Source: Solobacterium sp. (lineage in GTDB: Bacteria; Bacillota_I; Bacilli_A; Erysipelotrichales; Erysipelotrichaceae). Taken from it: a DNA stretch of 44,753 nt. The translations under genes and the position numbers were made by a program. Below the pieces are notes generated by a model. It was not told the DNA's origin. It did no database searches and worked only from the letters and a program-made list of their open reading frames with translations. Below, one piece after another: positions 1-7,026 of the stretch. Within the stretch, counting starts at the first letter, position 1. Each line of letters opens with the position of its first letter. The stretch covers positions 1 to 44,753 of the forward strand of contig JAFOLE010000066.1 in the NCBI GenBank assembly GCA_017419465.1, in the 5' to 3' direction.

Positions 1-48
1 AACGGAGACTTATAATGAAAACAGAGATAAATCTATCGGAGGATAATG

Positions 49-1404
49 ATGGATAAGAACATTAAAATCTGCATCATCGGCGGAGGCCCCGCCGGACTTT
101 CCGCAGGCATGTATCTCGAGAAGAAGGGTTATGAAAACTACACCATTCTCGAGAGAAATGACCATGTCGGAGGCAAGTGCCACAGCCCGCACTATAACGG
201 ACGCCGTTATGAAATGGGCGCAATCATGGGTGTTCCTTCTTACTATGCAGTTCACGACGTTGAGGAATTCTGCGGCATTACCCATGACGGACCTCAGCTG
301 AACCGTAATTATAAAGACCGCAGCGGAAACGTCATTGAACCGTTTGAACCGAAAAAGAACATTCTGAAGATCCCGCGTCTCATGAAGATGAAGAAGCAGG
401 TTACTGAGCTTGGCCGTATTCTCGAGACAAAGTACAAGGGATATGATGTCAACGGACACCGCGGTGTTGCGCAGGGCCGTTATGACGGCTTCGCAGTTAC
501 CCCGGAGCGTGAACCGATCAGCGGAACCAACGAGAACCTCAAGGATCTCGCAATGCCGTTCAAGGACTGGTGTGAACTGAATCATGTCGAACTGACCCAG
601 GACATCTGGATCGGTCCGTTCACCTCCTTCGGCTATGGCTACTTTGATGAAATCCCGGCAGCGTATGTCCTGAAGTATCTGGACTTCCAGACCTGCATGA
701 ACTTTGTCCGCATCAACCTCTGGACATGGAAAGAGGGAACACAGTTCATCTGGGAAAGCCTGAACGACAAGCTCAAGAACCATGCACGTCTCAACTCCAA
801 GATCACCAAGGTTGAGCGTAAGGACGGCAAGGTTTATGTCACTGTCAACGGTGAAGTGGAAGAGTATGACAAGCTGATCATCACATCCCCGCTCCAGTTC
901 TTCCCGGACTATGCGGATGCACGTGAGGATGAGAAGAAGTACTTCTCCAAGATCGAATACGAACGCTATGACGTTCTGGCAGTTGAGACCCGTCCGGAAG
1001 ATCATCCGGAGATCTCCTACTATGTATTCGACAACATGACACCGGACCGTCTCGGACATCTGATGGTTTATTACAGAAGATGGAGGGACACCAAGGATCA
1101 GGTCATCACAACCTATGCGCTCCGCAAGCATAAGAACAGCGAAGAGATTCCGTATGATGCGTGCAGACAGATGGTTCTCGAAGACCTCAAGGTCATGAAG
1201 AACCCGGCTTCCAATGTCGTCAACGAGCAGAGCTGGTACTACTTCCCGCATGTCTTCTCCGAAGATTACGCGGCAGGCTGGTATGATGACGTTGAGGCAA
1301 TGCAGGGCAAATACGACACCTACTACGCAGGTGAAGTCATGTCGTTCGGTGACATGGACGAAACTGCAGAATATTCCAGAGAACTGGTTGAACGTTTCTT
1401 CTGA
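49..1404 (+). CDS. FAD-dependent fatty-acid double-bond isomerase-like flavoprotein (PAI family)
   Basis: A 451-residue flavoprotein. The N-terminal dinucleotide fold shows IGGGPAG at residues 10-16, the acidic ribose-binding E35, and GGKCHS at 41-46. The segment after it (GRRYEMGAIMGVPSY) and the C-terminal YYAGEVMSFG recall, from memory, the polyenoic fatty acid isomerase of Cutibacterium acnes, which converts linoleate to 10,12-conjugated linoleate using enzyme-bound FAD. Length agrees with that family. SD GGAGG at 38-42 gives 6-nt spacing to the ATG at 49; the ATG at 46 would be only 3 nt away, so 49 is preferred. An intrinsic terminator follows directly, so the gene ends its transcription unit. 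What precedes it lies outside the window. Substrate and product are inferred; a generic amine-oxidase-like flavoenzyme is the alternative. Confidence 0.72.
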   Translation: MDKNIKICIIGGGPAGLSAGMYLEKKGYENYTILERNDHVGGKCHSPHYNGRRYEMGAIMGVPSYYAVHDVEEFCGITHDGPQLNRNYKDRSGNVIEPFEPKKNILKIPRLMKMKKQVTELGRILETKYKGYDVNGHRGVAQGRYDGFAVTPEREPISGTNENLKDLAMPFKDWCELNHVELTQDIWIGPFTSFGYGYFDEIPAAYVLKYLDFQTCMNFVRINLWTWKEGTQFIWESLNDKLKNHARLNSKITKVERKDGKVYVTVNGEVEEYDKLIITSPLQFFPDYADAREDEKKYFSKIEYERYDVLAVETRPEDHPEISYYVFDNMTPDRLGHLMVYYRRWRDTKDQVITTYALRKHKNSEEIPYDACRQMVLEDLKVMKNPASNVVNEQSWYYFPHVFSEDYAAGWYDDVEAMQGKYDTYYAGEVMSFGDMDETAEYSRELVERFF

Positions 1405-1436
1405 GAAACAGCACACCATTCATGAATGTTAAAGGG

Positions 1437-1467
1437 CATCCGGCAGCCGCCGGATGTTCTTTTTTTT
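1437..1467 (+). terminator. Intrinsic terminator after the PAI-like gene
   Basis: Perfect 8-bp stem CATCCGGC (1437-1444) / GCCGGATG (1449-1456) with a 4-nt loop, followed by a T-rich tail that ends in eight T (1460-1467). Confidence 0.9.
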
Positions 1468-1496
1468 GGACAGAAAATGAAAACTGTACGAAAGAA

Positions 1497-1550
1497 TTGT
1501 GAAAATTATTGTTTTGTTTGCATAAATATGTAAAAAATAACAATATGTTT
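1497..1550 (+). promoter_or_regulatory. AT-rich control region of citrate synthase with an inverted repeat
   Basis: The gap 1468-1581 between the terminator and the citrate synthase gene is AT-rich and holds no ORF. It contains TATTGTT (1507-1513) and its exact inverse AACAATA (1539-1545), 25 nt apart. TTGTGAAAAT (1497-1506) resembles one half of a Rex (NADH-sensing repressor) site, but the second half is not recognisable. A possible -35 TTGCAT (1518-1523) sits 17 bp from a weak -10 CAATAT (1541-1546). Promoter assignment is tentative. Confidence 0.35.
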
Positions 1551-1581
1551 CATTTTTCTGACAGAAGGAAGGGAGGCGGAC

Positions 1582-2928
1582 ATGAACATTTCAGAAGAAT
1601 ATATGAATCAGCAGGCGGATCTGCTTGTAAAGAATGACAGTGTAAGCAGAGAGCTGTTTGATGAATATGGCGTAAAAAAGGGACTGCGTGATGAAACCGG
1701 CGCAGGTGTACTGACCGGACTGACGAGAATCTCCACGGTAAATGCCTTTCGTATGGCCGACGGTGTAAAAACGCCGTGCGAAGGAGAACTGCGCTACCGC
1801 GGCTACGATGTAAAAGATCTTGTAAGAGATGCGGCAGGAAAACGGTTCATCTATGAAGAAGCCGCATACCTTCTGCTGTTCGGAGAACTGCCGACCGCAG
1901 AGAAGCTTGAAGCCTTCCGCGCAAACCTTGCGGAGCTGACGCAGCTGCCGACTAATTTCACCCGGGATGTCATCATGAAGGCACCGAGCGAAGATATCAT
2001 GAACTCAATGACCCGCAGTATCCTGACGCTTGCCTCATATGACAGCCGCAAGGAGGATCTCTCGATAAGCAATGTCCTCCGTCAGAGCATGATGCTGATA
2101 GCGGTATTCCCGATGCTGGCGGTGTACGGCTACCATGCGCATAACCACTATGACTCCGAAGACAGCATGTATATTCACCGTCCGGATACCTCGCTTACGA
2201 CAGCAGAAAACTTTCTGCGTCTTCTGCGTCCGGACATGCAGTTTACCGATCTGGAAGCGCGTGTGCTCGATCTTGCGCTTCTGCTTCATATGGAACACGG
2301 CGGCGGAAACAACTCCACCTTTACGACACGTGTCGTGACTTCCGCGGGAACGGATACCTATTCCGCCATTGCGGCGGCGATGTCTTCCCTGAAAGGACAT
2401 AAGCACGGCGGTGCGAATCTGCAGGTCGTAAGAATGATGGACGATATCCGCACGCATGTATCCGACTATGAAGATCAGGACGAGATTGCCGCATACCTTC
2501 GTAAAATCGTGCGGAAGGAAGCCTATGACGGAAAAGGACTGATCTACGGCATGGGGCATGCGATCTACTCGCTGTCCGATCCCCGTGAACAGATTCTCCG
2601 TACCTTTGCGGCACAGCTTGCCAGAGCAAAAGGCCTCGACAGGGAACTGGCGCTCTACACCAATATCGAACAGGCTGCCCCGAAGGTCATTGCCGAAGAG
2701 CGGAAGATCTACAAGGGGGTATGTCCGAACGTCGACTTCTACAGCGGATTTGTGTATGAGATGCTGGGAATCCCGCGCGAGCTGTTCACACCGCTCTTTG
2801 CGATTGCGCGGATCACCGGATGGAGTGCACACCGCCTCGAAGAACTGGTGACCATGGACAAGATTATCCGTCCTGCCTATCGGAGCGTTGCGGAAGACCG
2901 CGGCTATATCCCGATGGAAGAACGATGA
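1582..2928 (+). CDS. gltA: Citrate (Si)-synthase / 2-methylcitrate synthase family protein
   Basis: A 448-residue citrate synthase fold enzyme that condenses acetyl-CoA (or propionyl-CoA) with oxaloacetate. Catalytic and CoA-site motifs are intact: MEHGGGNN with H239, GHKHGGAN with H275, GMGHAIYS with H326 and NVDFYSG with D385. The roughly 60-residue N-terminal extension and overall length fit the clostridial citrate/2-methylcitrate synthase subgroup. No aconitase or isocitrate dehydrogenase gene lies in this window, so a TCA or a methylcitrate role cannot be separated by context; supply of 2-oxoglutarate for glutamate synthesis is the usual role in anaerobes. SD GGGAGG (1571-1576) lies 5 nt before the ATG. 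It is monocistronic, with its own upstream region and a perfect palindromic terminator downstream. Confidence 0.88.
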   Translation: MNISEEYMNQQADLLVKNDSVSRELFDEYGVKKGLRDETGAGVLTGLTRISTVNAFRMADGVKTPCEGELRYRGYDVKDLVRDAAGKRFIYEEAAYLLLFGELPTAEKLEAFRANLAELTQLPTNFTRDVIMKAPSEDIMNSMTRSILTLASYDSRKEDLSISNVLRQSMMLIAVFPMLAVYGYHAHNHYDSEDSMYIHRPDTSLTTAENFLRLLRPDMQFTDLEARVLDLALLLHMEHGGGNNSTFTTRVVTSAGTDTYSAIAAAMSSLKGHKHGGANLQVVRMMDDIRTHVSDYEDQDEIAAYLRKIVRKEAYDGKGLIYGMGHAIYSLSDPREQILRTFAAQLARAKGLDRELALYTNIEQAAPKVIAEERKIYKGVCPNVDFYSGFVYEMLGIPRELFTPLFAIARITGWSAHRLEELVTMDKIIRPAYRSVAEDRGYIPMEER

Positions 2929-2930
2929 AG

Positions 2931-2956
2931 AAAACGGAAGGCGCGCCTTCCGTTTT
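2931..2956. terminator. Bidirectional intrinsic terminator, perfect palindrome
   Basis: A 26-bp perfect palindrome: 11-bp arms, AAAACGGAAGG on the left and its inverse on the right, around CGCG. It begins with four A and ends with four T, so it can terminate both the citrate synthase gene (+) and the convergent regulator gene (-). Confidence 0.88.
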
Positions 2957-2992
2957 AAGGTGGTATGGAAATCAGATTGAGTGATCTGATAT

Positions 2993-3709
2993 TCAGCGGC
3001 GGTTTTTCGTCAGCTCGAAGAACATCGTGATTTCATCATGCAGGAATGCGAGCGATTTTTCCGCATCCTTCTGCTGGATCACGGTGAGCAGATCTGTCAT
3101 CAGTTTCATGCAGGTTTCGCGCCCAAGGGACCGGATTGCATACTCCCAGTAGGCCAGTGTGACAACCCGGAAGGAATTGAAGAGCAGGGGAAGGATGAAG
3201 TTCCCGGATACGAAACAGATATCGTGATGAAAATCAAAGAAGCTGACTGCGAGTGCGCGGTTGTCCGCCTGGCTGCGGGCAATTGCCTCACTGGCGGAAA
3301 CATCCATCTGAAGGATCCGGAATGATTCGGGTGTCAGACAGTTCGCCAGCATTTCCAGCGCCTTGCCTTCGATCGCCATCCGCATTTCCAGCATGTCCTT
3401 CATGCGGTCACGGTCCAGGAAGCTTTCACTGCTGTAGCTCATCAACAGGTTCAGCGTTTCAATCGTACCGTTTTTCGTGTAGTCACTGACAAACGTTCCC
3501 TGACGTGCATGGGTTTCCACAAACCCCAGGCGTTCCAGCTCTGCCATCGCAAAATGGACGGCGGATTTGGAAATTCTTGCCTGTGCGGCCAGTTCGCGTT
3601 CACTCGGCAGTTTTTCGCCCGGCCTAAGTTCGCCGCGGATGATCATTCCGGTAATTTTCTGGATAAACAGTTCTTTTACGGTAGGCGCTTCAATGATTCC
3701 GATGTCCAT
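2993..3709 (-). CDS. FadR/GntR-family transcriptional regulator (FCD domain)
   Basis: A 238-residue repressor-type protein. Residues 10-76 form the GntR winged helix (GELRPGEKLPSERELA, with recognition helix ISKSAVHFAMAELERLG). Residues about 105-228 form an all-helical FCD ligand domain, including the FDFHHDI segment that carries metal-binding His residues in many FCD proteins. The gene is divergent from the two-gene flavoenzyme operon starting at 3860. The shared 150-bp region holds two TGGT-N3-ACCA palindromes, the operator type bound by FadR, PdhR and LldR relatives. Autoregulation and control of the divergent operon are therefore likely. The ligand is unknown; an acyl-CoA, lactate or another carboxylate are all possible. 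SD GGAGG (3713-3717 on the complement) supports the start. Confidence 0.88.
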   Translation of the reverse strand: MDIGIIEAPTVKELFIQKITGMIIRGELRPGEKLPSERELAAQARISKSAVHFAMAELERLGFVETHARQGTFVSDYTKNGTIETLNLLMSYSSESFLDRDRMKDMLEMRMAIEGKALEMLANCLTPESFRILQMDVSASEAIARSQADNRALAVSFFDFHHDICFVSGNFILPLLFNSFRVVTLAYWEYAIRSLGRETCMKLMTDLLTVIQQKDAEKSLAFLHDEITMFFELTKNRR

Positions 3710-3723
3710 AAACCCTCCAACTC

Positions 3724-3734
3724 TGGTCAGACCA
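3724..3734. promoter_or_regulatory. GntR/FCD operator palindrome 1 (gntR side)
   Basis: TGGTCAGACCA is a perfect 11-bp palindrome around a central base and matches the FadR-type core TGGTCNGACCA. It lies between the predicted regulator promoter and the regulator SD, about 10-20 nt downstream of the inferred transcription start. That position suits autorepression. Confidence 0.7.
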
Positions 3735-3750
3735 TAGTCCAGTTAAGATC

Positions 3751-3779
3751 AGTGTAGCGGATAATGTTGTGCAAAACAA
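3751..3779 (-). promoter_or_regulatory. Promoter of the GntR/FCD regulator gene
   Basis: On the minus strand, -35 TTGTTT (3774-3779) and -10 TACACT (3751-3756) are separated by exactly 17 bp. The inferred start is near 3744, upstream of operator 1. Confidence 0.6.
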
Positions 3780-3823
3780 TGCGAGACACTCATTTATTAA
3801 AATCGCGCAGGTATTTTTCGTCA

Positions 3824-3845
3824 TATAATGAGATTGGTTAAACCA
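3824..3845 (+). promoter_or_regulatory. -10 element and operator palindrome 2 of the flavoenzyme operon
   Basis: A consensus -10 TATAAT (3824-3829) is followed 5 bp later by TGGTTAAACCA (3835-3845), a perfect palindrome with the same TGGT-N3-ACCA layout as operator 1. The operator covers the expected transcription start, so bound regulator should block initiation. No good -35 is visible 17 bp upstream. Confidence 0.65.
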
Positions 3846-3859
3846 GAAAGGAAAATCCT

Positions 3860-5419
3860 ATGGCATTCTATAAAGATAATTATGATGTGATTGTCATCGG
3901 CGGCGCGCTGGCCGGAATGAGCTGCGCAATGCGGCTTGCCTCGGAAGGAAAGTCGGTCCTCGTGCTGGAACGGCATAACCTGCCGGGCGGCGTCGCCACA
4001 AGTTTTGTCCGCAGCGGTATTGAAATGGAGGCAACGCTCCATGAAATGATGTCGCTCGGTCCGGTGGAAGATCCCCTGTATATCCGCAAATATCTCGATG
4101 AGATGAAGGTTGCCATTGACTGGCTGCGGGTTCCGGAAGCGTATGAACTGTATTCTCCGGAAGACAATATTGATATTGAACTGCATGCCGGCCGCAGAAG
4201 CGACGGCACATGGGTATGCGCAGATGAAATCGAAGCGCAGTATCCCGGCACCAGAGCCGAGGTCAACCGCCTGCTGGAACTCTGCCTCAGCGTTTATAAT
4301 TCCACGCTGTTCCTCAACGAGCACAGCCTGTCCAAACTGCAGATGCTGCTGAAACACGAGGCACTCGTCAAGACCGCCGGCTATTCCGCAAAGGAAGTGC
4401 TGGATACGGCGTTTGTTCTGCCGGAGCCAGTCAAGAAGATTCTCAGTGCGTACTGGATCTATGTCGGTCAGCCGCTCAGCACGCTGCCGTTTACGATTTA
4501 CTCGTTCCTGATGGCGGACTACATGATGGGCGGAAGCTATGTCGCAAGAGGCTTCTCGCATGAGATGGCAATGGCGATGCAGAACCGCTGTGAAGAACTC
4601 GGCGTTCAGTTTGAGTACTGCCAGAACGTGGAAAAGATCCTGGTAAAGGACGGTCATGTCTACGGTGTCCGCACGTCCCGCGGTGATGAGATTCACGCCC
4701 GCTATGTCGCAAGCGCACCGTATCCCAACACGGTATACGGAAAGATGATCGAGCCGCAGTCGGAAGTCCCGGCACAGGCACGGAAATATGCAAATGCGAT
4801 GCCGATGTCAGTGACCAACTTCTCGGTGGTTCTTCTGCTCGATAAGAAGCCGGAAGATCTTAACATCAGATCCTATTCCGTATTCTCCAGTGAAGTGCCG
4901 TTTGATACGGATGTCTTCTGGGCGCAGGGAAAGAAGCTCGGAAACTGGAGTTATCTCACGACGATCTGTCTGAACTATGCAAATCCGGATGCCGTTCCGG
5001 AAGGCATGACCAGTCTTTCCATCACAAACCTGCCGCTTCCGGAGGCATTCGCGGAAGTCAATGCGGATAACTACTATGAGATGAAGCGGACCATCGCAAA
5101 GCAGATGATCGATACCGTCAGCAAGCGTCTCGGCGTCAACCTGCTTGACCATGTACAGGAAATCGAAGTGGAATCCCCGATGACCATTGCCCGCTACACA
5201 GGTATGTATCAGGGCGGCATCTACGGGTACCAGCACTCCATGGTCAACTCGGTTGTCGGACGTCTGGAAGATGTCGAGCGTGAACAGTACATCAAGGGTC
5301 TTGTCGGCTGCGCAAGCCATCAGCTTGTCGGCGACGGCATGGCCTGCAATATCAACAACGGAAAGATCGCTTCCAAGATGATTCTGGAAGAAATGAAGAA
5401 GGAGGCTGCCGCAAAATGA
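3860..5419 (+). CDS. Phytoene desaturase/carotenoid isomerase-like FAD oxidoreductase
   Basis: A 519-residue protein of the CrtI/CRTISO/RetSat flavoprotein superfamily. The N-terminus shows DVIVIGGALAG (residues 9-19), ribose-binding E37 and LPGGVATSF. The C-terminus shows the second FAD-contacting segment (GCASHQLVGDGMACNINNG). Members desaturate, isomerise or saturate long hydrophobic polyenes. No carotenoid synthesis genes are near, so a carotenoid role is not supported. The stop overlaps the start of the downstream ferredoxin-reductase gene (ATGA, 5416-5419), which implies a dedicated electron partner; a supplied reductant suggests a reductive or redox-neutral reaction rather than oxygen-dependent desaturation. 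SD AAAGGAAA precedes the ATG. The divergent GntR/FCD gene and the operator over its start probably control it. Substrate unknown. Confidence 0.7.
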   Translation: MAFYKDNYDVIVIGGALAGMSCAMRLASEGKSVLVLERHNLPGGVATSFVRSGIEMEATLHEMMSLGPVEDPLYIRKYLDEMKVAIDWLRVPEAYELYSPEDNIDIELHAGRRSDGTWVCADEIEAQYPGTRAEVNRLLELCLSVYNSTLFLNEHSLSKLQMLLKHEALVKTAGYSAKEVLDTAFVLPEPVKKILSAYWIYVGQPLSTLPFTIYSFLMADYMMGGSYVARGFSHEMAMAMQNRCEELGVQFEYCQNVEKILVKDGHVYGVRTSRGDEIHARYVASAPYPNTVYGKMIEPQSEVPAQARKYANAMPMSVTNFSVVLLLDKKPEDLNIRSYSVFSSEVPFDTDVFWAQGKKLGNWSYLTTICLNYANPDAVPEGMTSLSITNLPLPEAFAEVNADNYYEMKRTIAKQMIDTVSKRLGVNLLDHVQEIEVESPMTIARYTGMYQGGIYGYQHSMVNSVVGRLEDVEREQYIKGLVGCASHQLVGDGMACNINNGKIASKMILEEMKKEAAAK

Positions 5420-6603
5420 AAGTCAAAGGTTTTCTGAAAGACGTTACCGGTGCCAGCCGCGTCACAAACGCAAGACGGAAACTGATTGAAAGCGGAAGCC
5501 CGGAAAACAATTACCGTGATCATATCCGCGAAGTTGCGGATGAACTCCATCCCAAGGCAACCCGTATCGTTGTCACAAAGGTCGAAGACGTATCTCCGAC
5601 CGCACGCCGCTTCACCTTTGAGGCGACTGACGGTGACAAACTTCCGCCGTTTCAGGCCGGACAGTACGCATCGCTTGATCTTGAGATCAACGGAACACTG
5701 ACGACACGTCCGTATTCCATCTCCAGTGCACCGTTTGAGGCGCGCACCGGCGAACATCCGTTCTTCCAGCTGACGATCCGCAACGGCCGTCCGGAAACCG
5801 GATTTGCCGCAAACTGGCTGTACGCAAACCTGAAGGAAGGCGATAAGCTGACGGCACATCTTCCGTTCGGCGAATTCCATTTTGAACCGCTCCGCGATTC
5901 AAAGCATGTTGTGGCACCTGCCGGCGGCAGCGGCATCACGCCGTTCTATGCCATGGCCAAGGAAATCGAGCACGGCACACTGGATATGGATCTCACGATT
6001 CTCTACGGTTCCGTTTCCACGAAGGACATCATCCTCGAACAGCAGCTGAAGGCGATTCAGAGCGACCGCGTGAAATTTGTGAATGTCATCAGCGGGGATG
6101 AGGAATACGACGGTGAAAAGGGTTTCCTGAGCCGTGATCTGATTAAAAAGTATTCCGCGGAGGATACGACATACTTTGTCTGCGGACCGCTGCCGATGTA
6201 TCACTTTGTCAAAGGCGAGCTCGAAGCACTGCATGTGCCGGCACGCCGCATCCGCATGGAAGTCTTCGGCGCACCGCGCGATGTCACCGCAGCGGAAGGC
6301 TATCCGAAGGACTTTGAGCCGAAGAAATTCAAGCTGACGGTACTGCGCGGTATTCAGAAAGATGTAATCGAGGCGGATTCGAGAGAACCGCTGACGGTTG
6401 CCTTGGAACGCGCGGGAATCAAAAACAACAGCCGCTGCCGTTCCGGCGCGTGCGGTTTCTGCCGTACGAAGCTGGTCAGCGGAGACGTATTCGTCCCGGC
6501 TGAAGGCGATGGCCGCCGCCGGGCAGACAAGCAGTTCGGCTATGTACATGCCTGCAGCACATGGCCGCTCAGCGACTGCACGATCCGGATTCCGATTCTC
6601 TGA
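5416..6603 (+). CDS. NAD(P)H-dependent ferredoxin reductase fused to a 2Fe-2S ferredoxin domain
   Basis: A 395-residue electron-transfer protein. The FAD domain carries RPYSISS (from R98). The nucleotide domain carries APAGGSGITPF (from A167) and a CGP motif. The C-terminal plant-type 2Fe-2S domain has ligands C341, C346, C349 and C380 (C-x4-C-x2-C-x30-C). The order FAD, NAD(P), ferredoxin is that of phenol hydroxylase and CDP-6-deoxyglucoseen reductase relatives. An extra 50-60 residue N-terminal segment precedes the FAD domain. It overlaps the upstream flavoenzyme gene by 4 nt (ATGA), so the two are translationally coupled; this protein most likely passes NAD(P)H electrons to that FAD enzyme. 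A strong terminator follows, so the unit is these two genes. Confidence 0.85.
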   Translation: MKVKGFLKDVTGASRVTNARRKLIESGSPENNYRDHIREVADELHPKATRIVVTKVEDVSPTARRFTFEATDGDKLPPFQAGQYASLDLEINGTLTTRPYSISSAPFEARTGEHPFFQLTIRNGRPETGFAANWLYANLKEGDKLTAHLPFGEFHFEPLRDSKHVVAPAGGSGITPFYAMAKEIEHGTLDMDLTILYGSVSTKDIILEQQLKAIQSDRVKFVNVISGDEEYDGEKGFLSRDLIKKYSAEDTTYFVCGPLPMYHFVKGELEALHVPARRIRMEVFGAPRDVTAAEGYPKDFEPKKFKLTVLRGIQKDVIEADSREPLTVALERAGIKNNSRCRSGACGFCRTKLVSGDVFVPAEGDGRRRADKQFGYVHACSTWPLSDCTIRIPIL

Positions 6604-6613
6604 TTCATTATCT

Positions 6614-6651
6614 GCGGAGCCTTCCTTCCGAAGGTTCCGCATTTTCTTTTT
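6614..6651 (+). terminator. Intrinsic terminator of the flavoenzyme operon
   Basis: 11-bp stem GCGGAGCCTTC (6614-6624) / GAAGGTTCCGC (6630-6640) with one G-T pair and a 5-nt loop, then a T-rich tail to 6651. Confidence 0.9.
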
Positions 6652-6677
6652 GCCTGCGCCGGAAAGCGCGCTAGAAT
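6650..6677 (+). promoter_or_regulatory. Promoter of the zinc-ribbon protein gene
   Basis: -35 TTGCCT (6650-6655) and -10 TAGAAT (6672-6677) with 16-bp spacing. The -35 overlaps the end of the preceding terminator tail. Confidence 0.5.
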
Positions 6678-6711
6678 CATACTTGCGATAAAACGAAACG
6701 GAGGGGTTGTC

Positions 6712-6981
6712 ATGTATTATGTACCGGAGGGAACGGAACGCTGCGGATTTTATGAATGTGCCGCATGCGGGACACGGTTTCTGGATGTGAAGGTCATGCC
6801 GCGCATGGTCTGTCCGTACTGCGGGGAACAGCCGGATATGGAACTTGGACCGGATGATGCACTGCCGGACGTGAAGGAAGACGCCGTACTGCTCGAAGTG
6901 ATCGAGGGTGCGGAAAATGTGGAGAAATATGATACGCTGCTTTCCCTTGCGGTAACCGGCGGGGACTACAGCTGGATCTGA
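6712..6981 (+). CDS. Small zinc-ribbon protein, function unknown
   Basis: An 89-residue acidic protein. Cys pairs CAAC (C16, C19) and CPYC (C34, C37) form a likely zinc ribbon of the rubredoxin/Zn-ribbon type; C11 is extra. The C-terminal half (DALPDVKEDAVLLEVIEG) is acidic with no recognised fold. SD GGAGG sits before the ATG. It has its own promoter and precedes the sortase gene by 45 nt. I do not recognise a named family. It could be a small metal-binding adaptor or a nucleic-acid-binding protein. Confidence 0.7.
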   Translation: MYYVPEGTERCGFYECAACGTRFLDVKVMPRMVCPYCGEQPDMELGPDDALPDVKEDAVLLEVIEGAENVEKYDTLLSLAVTGGDYSWI

Positions 6982-7009
6982 TGTATGGCAGAGCAGGGCT
7001 GGCCTGAAT

Positions 7010-7015
7010 TATAAT
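7010..7015 (+). promoter_or_regulatory. -10 element very close to the sortase start
   Basis: Consensus TATAAT ends 11 nt before the sortase ATG, so a transcript from it would have a 5' untranslated region of only about 4-5 nt and no SD. A -35 is not evident. Confidence 0.4.
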
Positions 7016-7026
7016 GGAAACACTTT

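Noticed and set aside
15..56. 13-codon ATG-to-TAA frame at the left edge
   Set aside because: It overlaps the SD and start of the isomerase-like gene. A leader peptide or the tail of an upstream gene cannot be told apart at the window edge.
10..1419. 469-codon open frame on the minus strand, opposite the PAI-like gene
   Set aside because: It mirrors the sense gene exactly. Sense codon use avoids TTA, CTA and TCA, which keeps the opposite frame open; the translation shows no recognisable domain.
3860..6603. Carotenoid biosynthesis operon
   Set aside because: The flavoenzyme is CrtI-like, but no phytoene synthase, GGPP synthase or cyclase is present, and a coupled ferredoxin reductase is not typical of CrtI.
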